A stretch of 54,765 bases of DNA. Origin: an uncultured Muribaculaceae bacterium. Its GTDB lineage: Bacteria > Bacteroidota > Bacteroidia > Bacteroidales > Muribaculaceae. The stretch covers positions 1-54,765 of the forward strand of contig CAJTWH010000021.1 of assembly GCA_910579995.1 (NCBI GenBank), read 5' to 3'. Within the stretch, counting starts at the first letter, position 1. Each line of letters opens with the position of its first letter. Shown one piece after another: positions 1 through 8,703 of the stretch. Position numbers and translations under genes: made by a program. The notes under the pieces were generated by a model. The model was not told the origin of the DNA. It ran no database searches and saw nothing but the letters and a program-made list of their open reading frames with translations.

Positions 1-54
1 CCAACGACCCTCTGATTAACAGTCAGATGCTCTAACCGACTGAGCTATTGAAGC
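1..54 (-). tRNA. tRNA-Asn (GTT), 3' part cut by window edge
   Basis: Read on the minus strand, this shows a tRNA 5' half: a 7-nt acceptor strand GCTTCAA, T8-A9, the D-arm GCTCAGTCGGTTAGAGC, and an anticodon stem-loop TCTGACTGTTAATCAGA that places GTT in the anticodon. The variable and T-arm region runs off the left edge. Anticodon GTT reads Asn codons AAC and AAU. A consensus promoter lies about 30 bases upstream. Confidence 0.9.
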
Positions 55-83
55 GTTTGGCGCTGCCTTTCCGGCTTTGCAGT

Positions 84-115
84 GCAAAGTTACATCAAAT
101 TTTTTTACTGACAAA
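84..115 (-). promoter_or_regulatory. Bacteroidota promoter for the tRNA-Asn gene
   Basis: On the minus strand a -33 TTTG (112-115) is followed by 19 nt and a -7 box TAACTTTG (+ strand CAAAGTTA, about 85-92). This matches the sigma-ABfr consensus TTTG-N19/20-TAnnTTTG. It reads toward the tRNA. Confidence 0.75.
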
Positions 116-258
116 ATATTTTCGCACTTTTTTTCATTTTGTTTTTATTTTGCCCGATAGAGCATTATTGCAGTTTATCAAACAAATGTTAACATCAGTT
201 AAATCAAGCCCCGCAAGTTGGAAAGATATGTTAACGATACATCACATTTAAGCCCTTT

Positions 259-293
259 CTTGTTAATAATGAAAGACAAAGGCAGTAACTTTG
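259..293 (+). promoter_or_regulatory. -7 box for the acyl-CoA ligase / hflX operon
   Basis: TAACTTTG at 286-293 is a perfect -7 box, 25 bases before the ATG at 319. The -33 element is weaker (CTTG at 259-262, spacer 23 nt). Confidence 0.6.
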
Positions 294-318
294 CAAAATT
301 AATCAGAAGAATATAACA

Positions 319-2130
319 ATGGCGAATTTACTTACCACCCTGATTGACCATCAGCTCGAGCGCTACGGCGCCGACCGTGTGGCATACAGCACGATAGATT
401 ACGACTCTCGTTCTCTCAAGCCCACCACTTGGGGAGAGTTCGCCGAATCTGTCGACAAGGTGGCCTGTGCCCTTGAGGTGCTCGGCATCGAAGAGGGCGA
501 CATGATTGCTATCTTTGCGCCTAACTGTCAAGAAATACTTCAGGCCGACTTCGGTTGCTACCGCAACCGTGCAGTCCCCGTAGCTATATATGCGACAAGC
601 AGCTCCGACCAAGTGAAATACATCGTAAACGACGCCGGAGCAAAGATTATTTTTGTAGGCGACCAAGCCAACTACCGCGCTGCCCGCTCGGTGTTCGACC
701 AATGCCCCAAGCTCTTTAAGATTGTGGCCATCAACCCCGACATAGAGCTCGACAACAACGACAAAGACACTCTCCGCTTCAGCCAGCTTCTCGAACTCGG
801 GGCAATGGCGAGCGACAAATGCCGTAATGCCGTAGCTCTCCGCGCCGCGGCCGCCTCGCCCGACGATATAGCCACCCTCATCTACACCTCCGGCACCACG
901 GGCGAGCCCAAAGGAGCCATTCTGCCCCACAGCTGCTTCAACGCTGCCATCGACTTCCACTTCCGCCGGCTCGACAACCTCTCCGACGCCGACACCTCAG
1001 TATGCTTCCTGCCTCTGAGCCATATCTTCGAGAAAGCTTGGACATACTTCTGCCTCTGCAAAGGCATGCAGGTTGCCATTAACACCAACCCCAAGCGTAT
1101 TCAGGAGGGCATTAAGATAGCCCGCCCGACGTGTATGTGCAGCGTGCCGCGTTTCTGGGAGAAAGTCTACGCCGCCGTGCAAGACAAAATCGGCTCTATG
1201 AAAGGCGTGGCGAAAATCATGGTGGAGCGCGCGCTCAAAGTCGGGGCAAAGCGCAACCTCGAATACGTGCGCCTCGGCCTCAAAGTGCCCGCTTGGCTCG
1301 AAATGCAATATAAGTTTTTCGACAAGCAGATATTCAGCAAACTGCGCCACACCATAGGTATCGACAACGGCAACATGTTCCCCACCGCCGGAGCGCCTCT
1401 GTCGGCCACCATCACCGAATTCCTTCACTCATGCGGCATAAATATCGTCATTGGCTACGGTCTGAGCGAGACCACTGCCACCGTGAGCTGCTACCCATCG
1501 ATAGGCTATGAAATCGGCAGTATCGGCACCATCCTCGAGGGCGTGCAGGTCAAGATTGGCGAGAACAATGAAATCCTCGTCAAAGGCCCGACGGTAATGC
1601 GCGGATACTATGGCCGACCCGAAGAAAATGCCAAGGCATTTACCGAGGACGGATGGTTCCGCACAGGCGACGCCGGCCTCTTCGACCAAAGCGGCGCTCT
1701 CGTGCTCACTGAGCGCATAAAAGACCTCTTCAAGACCTCAAACGGCAAATACATAGCCCCGCAGGCTATCGAAAGCCGCCTCGGCGAAGACAAATATATC
1801 GAGCAGGTGGCCGTAATCGGCGACCAGCGCAAATATGTCACGGCCATCATCATTCCGGCATTCGAGGCTCTCAAGGAATATGCCCGCAAGAAAGGCATTT
1901 CCTTCAATTCGCTCGAAGACCTTGTTGAAAACGCCGAGATACGCAAATTTATCGAAGAGCGTATCGAGCGCCTGCAGAAAGGCCTCGCCGGTTTTGAAAA
2001 AATCAAGAAATTCACACTCCTCCCCAAAGAGTTCACCATCGAGAACGGCGAGCTCACGAACACCCTCAAGATCAGGCGCCCGGCCATCAACAGCCACTAC
2101 GCCTCTGAGATTGAAGCGATGTATTGCTGA
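319..2130 (+). CDS. long-chain fatty acid-CoA ligase (AMP-binding)
   Basis: This 603-residue protein belongs to the ANL superfamily of adenylate-forming enzymes. It would activate fatty acids with ATP and load them onto CoA at the membrane. The P-loop-like motif YTSGTTGEPKG is near residue 190. GYGLSETTA, GWFRTGDAG and RIKDLFKTSNGKYIAP follow in the order expected for the family. Length matches the 600-residue bacterial long-chain form often called FadD. The ATG is 25 bases after a TAACTTTG box. hflX follows after 28 bases on the same strand, so the two are probably co-transcribed. Exact chain-length preference cannot be read from the sequence. Confidence 0.9.
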   Translation: MANLLTTLIDHQLERYGADRVAYSTIDYDSRSLKPTTWGEFAESVDKVACALEVLGIEEGDMIAIFAPNCQEILQADFGCYRNRAVPVAIYATSSSDQVKYIVNDAGAKIIFVGDQANYRAARSVFDQCPKLFKIVAINPDIELDNNDKDTLRFSQLLELGAMASDKCRNAVALRAAAASPDDIATLIYTSGTTGEPKGAILPHSCFNAAIDFHFRRLDNLSDADTSVCFLPLSHIFEKAWTYFCLCKGMQVAINTNPKRIQEGIKIARPTCMCSVPRFWEKVYAAVQDKIGSMKGVAKIMVERALKVGAKRNLEYVRLGLKVPAWLEMQYKFFDKQIFSKLRHTIGIDNGNMFPTAGAPLSATITEFLHSCGINIVIGYGLSETTATVSCYPSIGYEIGSIGTILEGVQVKIGENNEILVKGPTVMRGYYGRPEENAKAFTEDGWFRTGDAGLFDQSGALVLTERIKDLFKTSNGKYIAPQAIESRLGEDKYIEQVAVIGDQRKYVTAIIIPAFEALKEYARKKGISFNSLEDLVENAEIRKFIEERIERLQKGLAGFEKIKKFTLLPKEFTIENGELTNTLKIRRPAINSHYASEIEAMYC

Positions 2131-2158
2131 TATTCAGCTTGTAAAAAAAATTACGACT

Positions 2159-3379
2159 ATGAAGCAGACTTCGATTATAACGCAAGGCGCCGAGCCGGAA
2201 AAGGCGATACTCATCGGCCTCGTCACCCCGCAGCAAGACGAACTCAAATCGGCGGAATACCTCGCCGAGCTCGCTTTCCTTGCCGATACGGCCGGCGCGC
2301 AGACTGTCGAGACTTTCACACAGAAGCTCGACTACCCCAACCCGCGCACATTCGTCGGCAAAGGTAAACTTGAGGAAATAAAGCAATATATCGAAGACCG
2401 TGGCGACATCGACATGGCCATCTTCGACGATGACCTCACAAGCAAGCAGGTGCTCAACATCGAGCGCGAGCTCGGCGTGAAAATCCTCGACCGCACATCG
2501 CTCATCCTCGATATTTTCGCCAACCGAGCCCAGACAGCAAATGCAAAGACGCAGGTAGAGCTCGCCCAATACCAATACCTACTCCCCCGCCTGACCCGAA
2601 TGTGGACCCACCTCGAACGCCAGCGTGGCGGTATCGGTATGCGCGGCCCCGGTGAGACCCAGATCGAGACCGACCGACGGATAATCCTCAACCGCATATC
2701 TCTGCTCAAGCAGGAACTCGCTGCCATCGACCGCCAGAAAGCCGTGCAGCGCAAAAACCGCGGCAAGCTCACCCGCGTGGCATTGGTAGGATACACCAAC
2801 GTAGGCAAGTCTACCTTGATGAACCTGCTCAGCAAGAGCGACGTCTTCGCCGAGAACAAGCTCTTCGCAACCCTCGACACAACCGTCCGCAAAGTCGTCA
2901 TCGACAACCTGCCCTTCCTCCTCACCGACACCGTAGGTTTTATCCGCAAGCTGCCCACACACCTCGTAGACTCTTTCAAATCAACCCTCGACGAGGTGCG
3001 CGAGGCTGATATCCTCGTGCATGTAGTGGATATATCACACCCCAACTTCGAGGAGCAGATTGAAGTCGTTGACCGCACCCTCCGCGAGGTATGCAACGGC
3101 GCCGACAAGCCCATGCTGCTCGTATTCAACAAAATCGACGCCTTCACATGCACACCGAAAGACGATGACGACCTCACTCCGCGCGAACGCTGCAACATAT
3201 CTCTTGACGAACTGAAAGCCTCGTGGATGGCCAAGATGAACGACAACTGCGTATTTATCAGCGCCCGTAAAGGCACAAACATCGACGAGCTCAAAGACAA
3301 GCTCTACACCATGGCCCGCGAGATACACCTCGCCCGCTTCCCCTACAACGACCTCCTCTATCAGCACTACGACGAATAG
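2159..3379 (+). CDS. hflX: GTPase HflX
   Basis: HflX is a ribosome-associated GTPase that splits or rescues stalled 70S ribosomes under stress. The N-terminal domain carries FVGKGKLEEI. The linker contains the signature GGIGMRGPGETQIETDRR. The G domain shows G1 GYTNVGKST (near residue 211), G3 DTVGF and G4 NKID. The open frame continues upstream into the ligase gene, but conserved sequence begins at the ATG at 2159 (MKQTSIITQG), giving 406 residues. It lies 28 bases after the ligase stop and is followed by a hairpin terminator. Confidence 0.94.
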   Translation: MKQTSIITQGAEPEKAILIGLVTPQQDELKSAEYLAELAFLADTAGAQTVETFTQKLDYPNPRTFVGKGKLEEIKQYIEDRGDIDMAIFDDDLTSKQVLNIERELGVKILDRTSLILDIFANRAQTANAKTQVELAQYQYLLPRLTRMWTHLERQRGGIGMRGPGETQIETDRRIILNRISLLKQELAAIDRQKAVQRKNRGKLTRVALVGYTNVGKSTLMNLLSKSDVFAENKLFATLDTTVRKVVIDNLPFLLTDTVGFIRKLPTHLVDSFKSTLDEVREADILVHVVDISHPNFEEQIEVVDRTLREVCNGADKPMLLVFNKIDAFTCTPKDDDDLTPRERCNISLDELKASWMAKMNDNCVFISARKGTNIDELKDKLYTMAREIHLARFPYNDLLYQHYDE

Positions 3380-3398
3380 ACAAAGCATAACCGACAAC

Positions 3399-3436
3399 AG
3401 CGCCCGACAGCTATCTGCCGGGCGCCGTATTTTATA
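3399..3436 (+). terminator. terminator after hflX
   Basis: GCGCCCGACAG pairs with CTGCCGGGCGC (one mismatch) around a CTAT loop, followed by GTATTTTAT. It begins about 20 bases after the hflX stop. Confidence 0.7.
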
Positions 3437-3452
3437 CCAAATCGCTGATTCA

Positions 3453-3551
3453 CAGTAGGGACGCGCCGCGGCGCGTCCGCCCCTCCGGGCTACCGAATTA
3501 CCTTTTGAGAAGCGGACGTGCCTCGGCACGTCCATACATTGTTGCTTTTCA
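3453..3551. repeat. paired-hairpin (REPIN-like) repeat, copy 1
   Basis: Two GC-rich palindromes face each other. GGACGCGCCGCGGCGCGTCC (3459-3478) is a perfect 20-base palindrome. GGACGTGCC-TC-GGCACGTCC (3514-3533) is the second. The flanks GTAGGGAC and GTCCATAC are themselves roughly inverted. The same architecture, including AATTACC and TTTGAGA in the spacer and CCATAC...TTTTCA at the right end, recurs at 45155-45274. The layout resembles REPINs (paired REP sequences) that are mobilised in trans by RAYT transposases; no such transposase is in this window. Confidence 0.7.
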
Positions 3552-3556
3552 GAATC

Positions 3557-5671
3557 TTACTTCACAAGCACTTTACTAACCTGAGAGCCTTGACGGCGGA
3601 TGAAGATACCGCCGGAGGGATTGTCTACGCGCAGACCACGCAGGTCGTAATATTCAACCGGAGCCTCAGCGTCGATATTCTCAAGGCCTGTAGACTTGTC
3701 GAGCACGCGGATATTATCCACCACCAGATCCATTCCGGCTGCCGATATACCGTGGAAACCTATCCGCACCTTGGCCTTGCCGGCATATTGAGAGAGATCG
3801 AAAATATACTCGGTCCAGCGGCTGTTTGATGTGTACTGATAGAGATCTGCGTCCGGAAGAGCCTCGAAATCTCCTCCGTCGGCCGACACTTCCACAAGCA
3901 GATGGTCGTCGAAGTGCATGTCGTCGCCGAAGTCAGCATGGAAGAAATGGAAGCGCAGCTCAGGCGATACTCCCTCAAATGTCAGCTCGGGCGTTACGAT
4001 ACGTGCTTCAGCACCCTCGGCGACGCCGATAAAGCCTTTGAAAATCAGCATACCCGCACCGACATACGGACCCGTACCGGGAGCATTCGACACTATGCCT
4101 ATTTCCCATGCCCCTCCGAGTGCGAGAGATTGCATTGTCCAAGGCGCCGTAGAGGGCTGTCCTTCGGTGAAAGCCTCTTCAAAAGGCAGTTTATAGGCAG
4201 GGCCTGTATGCACGCCCGCAGGTGCCGATTTAGCCCCCTCGCCGGCGCTGCTTACGGCGCTGACATAATAGTAAGTATAAGCCTGTCGGGTAAGGTCGAG
4301 GCCGCTGTCGTGGTAGCTGCAGGTCTTTACACCGCTTGCTATCAGTTCGTCGCGCCCGGCGACGTCGCGGTAGATGTTATAGCTCAGCCGCGAGGGGTCA
4401 ACATCAAGACCGTTGAGACCTTTCTCCGGAGCTTTCCATGTGAGGGTCGGGTAGCCGTCGGTATCGACCGAAGCAGCCACAGCCGTAGGAGCCTGCGGAT
4501 AATCCTCACCACAGAATACCGATACATACACCGGCAGACTCTCACCCTTGTCGTTGACCGCCACTATGCGGTAAGAGTTGAATCCGGCTGCCGGCTCGGC
4601 GTCAACCCATGAATAAGAAGCACCGGGAGTGGCCGCATTTACACTGTGGGCTGCCTCAAGCGACGCTCCACGGTAAATATCAATGCGGTTCAGAGCGTCA
4701 AGAGCCTGCCCGTCGGCTGTCTGCGAGGGAGCTTTGAAAGACACCTTCACCTGATTGCCCTCGGCACTTGCCATGGCCTCGCTCACGATAGCGGGGCTTC
4801 CGGCAAGCGGTTCGCCTTGCAGATCGAAGAGGCAAAGAGCCTCCATAGTCTCAAGGGTGCATAAATTGGTGGCGCGGCCTGTTGCCACATCCACGCGGTA
4901 GAGGTCAGTGCCTGCCTGCGAGGGCGTGAGCCAATAGAGACGGCCGTCGGCACGGCTGAACGCCGCAGTCTGGAAATAGGCATAGCCATCGGATGTGAGC
5001 ATTTTCACACCCGTATTGCCTACTTTCATAGAGCTGCCTGTAAACTTGTTGATAGTATAGAGGGCAGCCTCGCCGTCGGCCTCAAGAAGTATACCGTAAA
5101 GCTGTCCCGCGGCGTCGGCAGAAAGAGTATAGAAAGGCAGTGTGGAGAATGCATATTCAGCCGCGCCGGTAACCGGGTCAAAGGTCACGATGGCGTCGGC
5201 CATAGCCGACATGCCATAGAGCGTCGATGTGGTGACATCGTAGGTCATATCCATACACACGCCATTGGCCGTCGTCTGCGACAGATTAGACACCACTTTG
5301 AGTGAGGTCATATCCACACAGCGCCAGTTTACTGAAGTGATTCCACCTGTACTGTTGGCATTATAGTCGCAGTAATAGAAATTATTATCCACCGATGTGC
5401 CCGAGAATCCCGAGGCGTCGGCTATCGTCATTACCGGCGAAAGCACCGACGAATAGCCGGCTGTGAAAGAGCAGATCTGCGAGCTGCTGTAGTCGGAGCT
5501 GACTGTATAGAACTCGGCTTTTCCGGACGCAGCCTTTGCCGCCGCACGTGCCGGTGTCGGGGCGGCCTGCGCCTCGGGCGCACGGCGCGCTCCGGGCTTA
5601 AGTGTGCCGAAGTCGCTGCCGTGAGCCATAAGCGCAGCTGCCATTAGGAATATGGAAACTGTCGTGCGCAT
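3557..5671 (-). CDS. secreted fibronectin III / choice-of-anchor-J protein with short C-terminal tail
   Basis: This 704-residue protein has an N-terminal signal peptide (ILMAAALMAHG) and a propeller-like region (about 55-290) with repeated 'YxVDVATG' and 'VTFDPVTG' turns. Two fibronectin type III modules follow (about 300-490), with PTLTWKAP typical of the fold. A jelly-roll 'choice-of-anchor J' domain (about 495-660) contains PELRFHFFHADFG and VVDNIRVL. The last 40 residues form the tail YYDLRGLRV...GIFIRRQG...SKVLVK, shared with the next two genes upstream. It is the last gene of a three-gene operon; its ATG is 2 bases from the stop of the 1009-residue gene. Such adhesin domains bind glycan or protein in relatives (family knowledge). 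The ligand here is unknown. Confidence 0.8.
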   Translation of the reverse strand: MRTTVSIFLMAAALMAHGSDFGTLKPGARRAPEAQAAPTPARAAAKAASGKAEFYTVSSDYSSSQICSFTAGYSSVLSPVMTIADASGFSGTSVDNNFYYCDYNANSTGGITSVNWRCVDMTSLKVVSNLSQTTANGVCMDMTYDVTTSTLYGMSAMADAIVTFDPVTGAAEYAFSTLPFYTLSADAAGQLYGILLEADGEAALYTINKFTGSSMKVGNTGVKMLTSDGYAYFQTAAFSRADGRLYWLTPSQAGTDLYRVDVATGRATNLCTLETMEALCLFDLQGEPLAGSPAIVSEAMASAEGNQVKVSFKAPSQTADGQALDALNRIDIYRGASLEAAHSVNAATPGASYSWVDAEPAAGFNSYRIVAVNDKGESLPVYVSVFCGEDYPQAPTAVAASVDTDGYPTLTWKAPEKGLNGLDVDPSRLSYNIYRDVAGRDELIASGVKTCSYHDSGLDLTRQAYTYYYVSAVSSAGEGAKSAPAGVHTGPAYKLPFEEAFTEGQPSTAPWTMQSLALGGAWEIGIVSNAPGTGPYVGAGMLIFKGFIGVAEGAEARIVTPELTFEGVSPELRFHFFHADFGDDMHFDDHLLVEVSADGGDFEALPDADLYQYTSNSRWTEYIFDLSQYAGKAKVRIGFHGISAAGMDLVVDNIRVLDKSTGLENIDAEAPVEYYDLRGLRVDNPSGGIFIRRQGSQVSKVLVK

Positions 5672-5673
5672 TG

Positions 5674-8600
5674 TCAGAGGATTACTTTTGTTACTACATT
5701 GCCTTGGCGACGGATATATACACCATGCTCAGGCTTGTCAACGCGTATGCCCTGCAGATTGAAATACTCTGCCTCAACGCTGTCGGTAGCCACGGCCTCG
5801 ATACCCGACACTGAGAGCGACACGGCATTGCTTGCCGTAGACTCGGCTCCGTCGTAGACTGCCGAAACATGATACTTCACGTCGCCGGCGGCGGGAGTAT
5901 GCTCAAAGGCACATTCGGTCACAGGCGATTCGTTGACCCTCTCGCCATTGCAGTAAACGTTATATCCGTCGGGAGTAAGAGCGGGGATTGCACGCTGGTA
6001 GGTGACATCATCGAGCATGAGCATGTAGCCGCCCTGCGATGTGTGGCGCAGAGCGAAGTACTTGGCTCCGGCGGGCACGGTATAGTCAATCTGCGTCCAT
6101 GTCTGCGGCACGGCGTATGCAGCCTCGCCACCGGGACAGGGCAAGAAGTCGTCGGCGTCGGTCGGGCGAGAGGTTGTGGCATAGTAGCCGATTACATATT
6201 CGGGATAATTCTCGCTGTTGAGGCAGCGTACCCAAAGCTTTATAGTCTGGGCATATCCGCTCAGGGCAGGGAACACAAGCCAGTCGTTGGAGGCAACATC
6301 GCCGGTGGCTGTGGTAGCCTGCGGGAACACTACCATCGAAGCGCCGCTGTGGGGTGCCCAGATACCGAGTTCATCGGGGTCGATGTTTGTGAGCGACGGT
6401 GTCATGATCTGGCAAGCCATCTTCTCGCCGGCATTGGGATAGCTCAGGCCGGTGATGGGAGCGGTAATCTTGCCGTCGAGGTCGAAGCTGCTGAAATCGC
6501 CGAAAGCGTCGATTACAAAGGGCTCGTAAGTCTCGAAGCCATCTTCTTCGATGAGAGTCTCGGCAGGCAGATAGTCGGCCTTGGTCCACGTAAGTTTCAC
6601 CTTTCCGCCGCTTACTGTAGCTTTGAGGTCATCCACGGCAGGAAGAAGAGCTGCGGTAAGAGCAACTGTAGCGCTTGCCGATTCATTGTTGGTGAGGTCT
6701 TGGTCTTTTGCATAGACAACTTTGGCGGTAAACACGGCGTCGCTCTGTTCTTCTCCGCCGGCGGGGCTGTAGTCGAAGCGCACGGCTGTAGTCTTGCCCG
6801 GAGCGATCGCCTCGCCGCTTTGGCTGTCGACCTTGCTTCCGTTTTTATAGAGTTCTGCGGTATAGTCGCTGACGATGAAGCCGCCGTTGTTCTTGACGAT
6901 AAGAGTCATGCCGCAAGGCTCACCTACACGCACGCGGGCCGGCACGGTGAAATCGACTACGGCGAGGTCGTGCGCTGTGCGCTCCTGTATGCGGATATTG
7001 TCGATATACATCGGTGTGCCTACACCATGACCGACAAGCGCCACCTGAACACGGCTCTTGCCTGCAAAGGCATAGAGAGGCACCTCGCAAAGTTCCCAAG
7101 AGTTTGATGTGCCGTAGCGGTGGAATTCTCCCTCGGCTGCGATGAAATCGCCGTTCTCGCTGCGGGCGGCAACGGTGAGATAGTCATCATTGCGTCCGTT
7201 CTGTGTGGCAGGGTCTTTGGTATTCCATGTCTCGCGGAAGAGATAGAAAGTGAGCACCGGATTTTCCATAGTGCTGAAATCGATAGCGGGCATTACCAAG
7301 CGACTCTCGCAGTAGTTCGTCCACTGTCCTGTAGGGATAAACTGCAGCAGACCTTGGTCGGTATCCTGCGAGGCAATGGTCACCTCCACGCCGTCGGGGT
7401 TGTCGTCGGTGGCGTCAACAGCCATAGTCTTGCTTGAAATCAGCACCCACTCGGGCTCACGGCTGGCGTCTTCGGCATTTTTTACAGTCTCGCTCATCCA
7501 CGGCGAAGTGGTGTAGCTCTTGTTGGCGAAAGATTCGGCGAAAGGCAGTGCGAGCTGCGGGCCCACGTTTACAGCCTTCGTCTGGGCAGCCGCGCCAAGA
7601 CCGGCCGAGCTTACGGCTACCACCTGATATGAAATATTGATCTGACGGCTGTCATCGACATCCGAGTCGGTGAAGCTTGTGGTGGTGCTTGTGCCGGCCT
7701 TCGAGAGCTTGCCGTCTACCACTCGGCTGACGGTATATGTGAGTTTACCGCTGTCGAGATAGCCGCCGTGCACGCCGGTGGTCGGGGCGGTCCATGTAAG
7801 CGACGGTTTGCCGGCTGTGCTTACGGCAAGTGCGCTTACAGCAGTGGGCTCGTCCTCTCCAATCCAAGCGTCGGCACGCACGGGCACACTCTCGCCGCCG
7901 TCGTTGACGGCTTTGGCGGTATACCATGTCTCTCCGGTATAGGCGTCATTGTCGACAGCCGAAGAGGTGGCGCCGGGTGCCAAAGGCTCGCTGGTGAAGA
8001 ATGCGTCGGCCTCATCTTCACGATAGAGGCTCACTGTCACATTACCGCTCAGAGGATTGCCCTCGGCGTCGGTTGCAGGAGCTGTGAAGCTGATAGAGGC
8101 CGTCGCAGCACCTTTCTCACCGGGCGTTACTTTGAGCGCCGTCACGGCAGCCGGGGCCGACGCTTTGGAGAGCGCCTTGATAGAGAATGATTTGAATTTG
8201 ATTTTAACGGCACTGCCGGGATAGGTCATGGCCATGTGCGCGCCTACGCGTAGCTCGCCGCCCTTCTCGGCTGTGAAGGTCACGGTCTTTTCCTTGTCCT
8301 TGTCGGCCGACATAGTCCATGTGTCGATAAGCTGAAGCCCGGCAGGAGCCTCGGTGCTTTCTACGAGTTCAAGTGTCACGGTCGCGTCGTTTCCTGTATA
8401 GCGGTCGATACGGTAAGTTATCTCATATTGTGTGCCTGCCGAAATCGAGAATGAGGGAGAAAGCACCCAGTCGTTGGCGTCGGTCTTCTGGCCGGAGGTC
8501 AGACTGTACCACCACGAGTTCTCATTCCACATCCACATCAAGTTCTTGAAACTCGGGTCAGATTGTCCGTCGTCTACCGCCGTCCAAGTGGCGTAATTGT

Positions 8601-8703
8601 CGGCCGTAAAGGAAATGTCGTACGGCAAGTCGGTGGTCTGCGCCGCCAACGGAAGTGTCGACGCCGCCATGGCCATTAACATTGAGATGCAAAGTTTTTT
8701 CAT
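5674..8703 (-). CDS. large secreted adhesin-like protein (choice-of-anchor J, FN3, CARDB-like)
   Basis: This 1009-residue protein has a signal peptide (MLMAMAASTLPLAAQ). An N-terminal jelly-roll module (about 25-175) is followed by two fibronectin III modules (about 185-375). A second jelly roll (about 380-570) ends in PMYIDNIRI. A CARDB-like module (about 575-690) contains DLAVVDFTVP and VKNNGG. Another FN3/jelly-roll unit contains YMLMLDDVTY. The C-terminus YFNLQGIRV...GVYIRRQG...TKVIL matches its neighbours. Its start codon overlaps the stop of the M6 protease (ATGA, 8700-8703), so the two are translationally coupled. The modular build resembles hemagglutinin/cleaved-adhesin proteins of the order. 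The substrate is unknown. Confidence 0.8.
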   Translation of the reverse strand: MKKLCISMLMAMAASTLPLAAQTTDLPYDISFTADNYATWTAVDDGQSDPSFKNLMWMWNENSWWYSLTSGQKTDANDWVLSPSFSISAGTQYEITYRIDRYTGNDATVTLELVESTEAPAGLQLIDTWTMSADKDKEKTVTFTAEKGGELRVGAHMAMTYPGSAVKIKFKSFSIKALSKASAPAAVTALKVTPGEKGAATASISFTAPATDAEGNPLSGNVTVSLYREDEADAFFTSEPLAPGATSSAVDNDAYTGETWYTAKAVNDGGESVPVRADAWIGEDEPTAVSALAVSTAGKPSLTWTAPTTGVHGGYLDSGKLTYTVSRVVDGKLSKAGTSTTTSFTDSDVDDSRQINISYQVVAVSSAGLGAAAQTKAVNVGPQLALPFAESFANKSYTTSPWMSETVKNAEDASREPEWVLISSKTMAVDATDDNPDGVEVTIASQDTDQGLLQFIPTGQWTNYCESRLVMPAIDFSTMENPVLTFYLFRETWNTKDPATQNGRNDDYLTVAARSENGDFIAAEGEFHRYGTSNSWELCEVPLYAFAGKSRVQVALVGHGVGTPMYIDNIRIQERTAHDLAVVDFTVPARVRVGEPCGMTLIVKNNGGFIVSDYTAELYKNGSKVDSQSGEAIAPGKTTAVRFDYSPAGGEEQSDAVFTAKVVYAKDQDLTNNESASATVALTAALLPAVDDLKATVSGGKVKLTWTKADYLPAETLIEEDGFETYEPFVIDAFGDFSSFDLDGKITAPITGLSYPNAGEKMACQIMTPSLTNIDPDELGIWAPHSGASMVVFPQATTATGDVASNDWLVFPALSGYAQTIKLWVRCLNSENYPEYVIGYYATTSRPTDADDFLPCPGGEAAYAVPQTWTQIDYTVPAGAKYFALRHTSQGGYMLMLDDVTYQRAIPALTPDGYNVYCNGERVNESPVTECAFEHTPAAGDVKYHVSAVYDGAESTASNAVSLSVSGIEAVATDSVEAEYFNLQGIRVDKPEHGVYIRRQGNVVTKVIL

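Noticed and set aside
48..251. 67-codon frame beside the tRNA
   Set aside because: Overlaps the tRNA 5' end and its promoter; no support for translation.
328..960. 210-codon minus frame inside the acyl-CoA ligase gene
   Set aside because: Antisense shadow; no recognisable protein.
3518..3829. 103-codon + frame starting MPRHVHTLL
   Set aside because: Begins in the paired-hairpin repeat and runs antisense to the secreted protein gene.
5869..7107. 412-codon open frame on the + strand inside the 1009-residue secreted protein
   Set aside because: Antisense to a gene with clear domains; composition is that of a mirrored frame.
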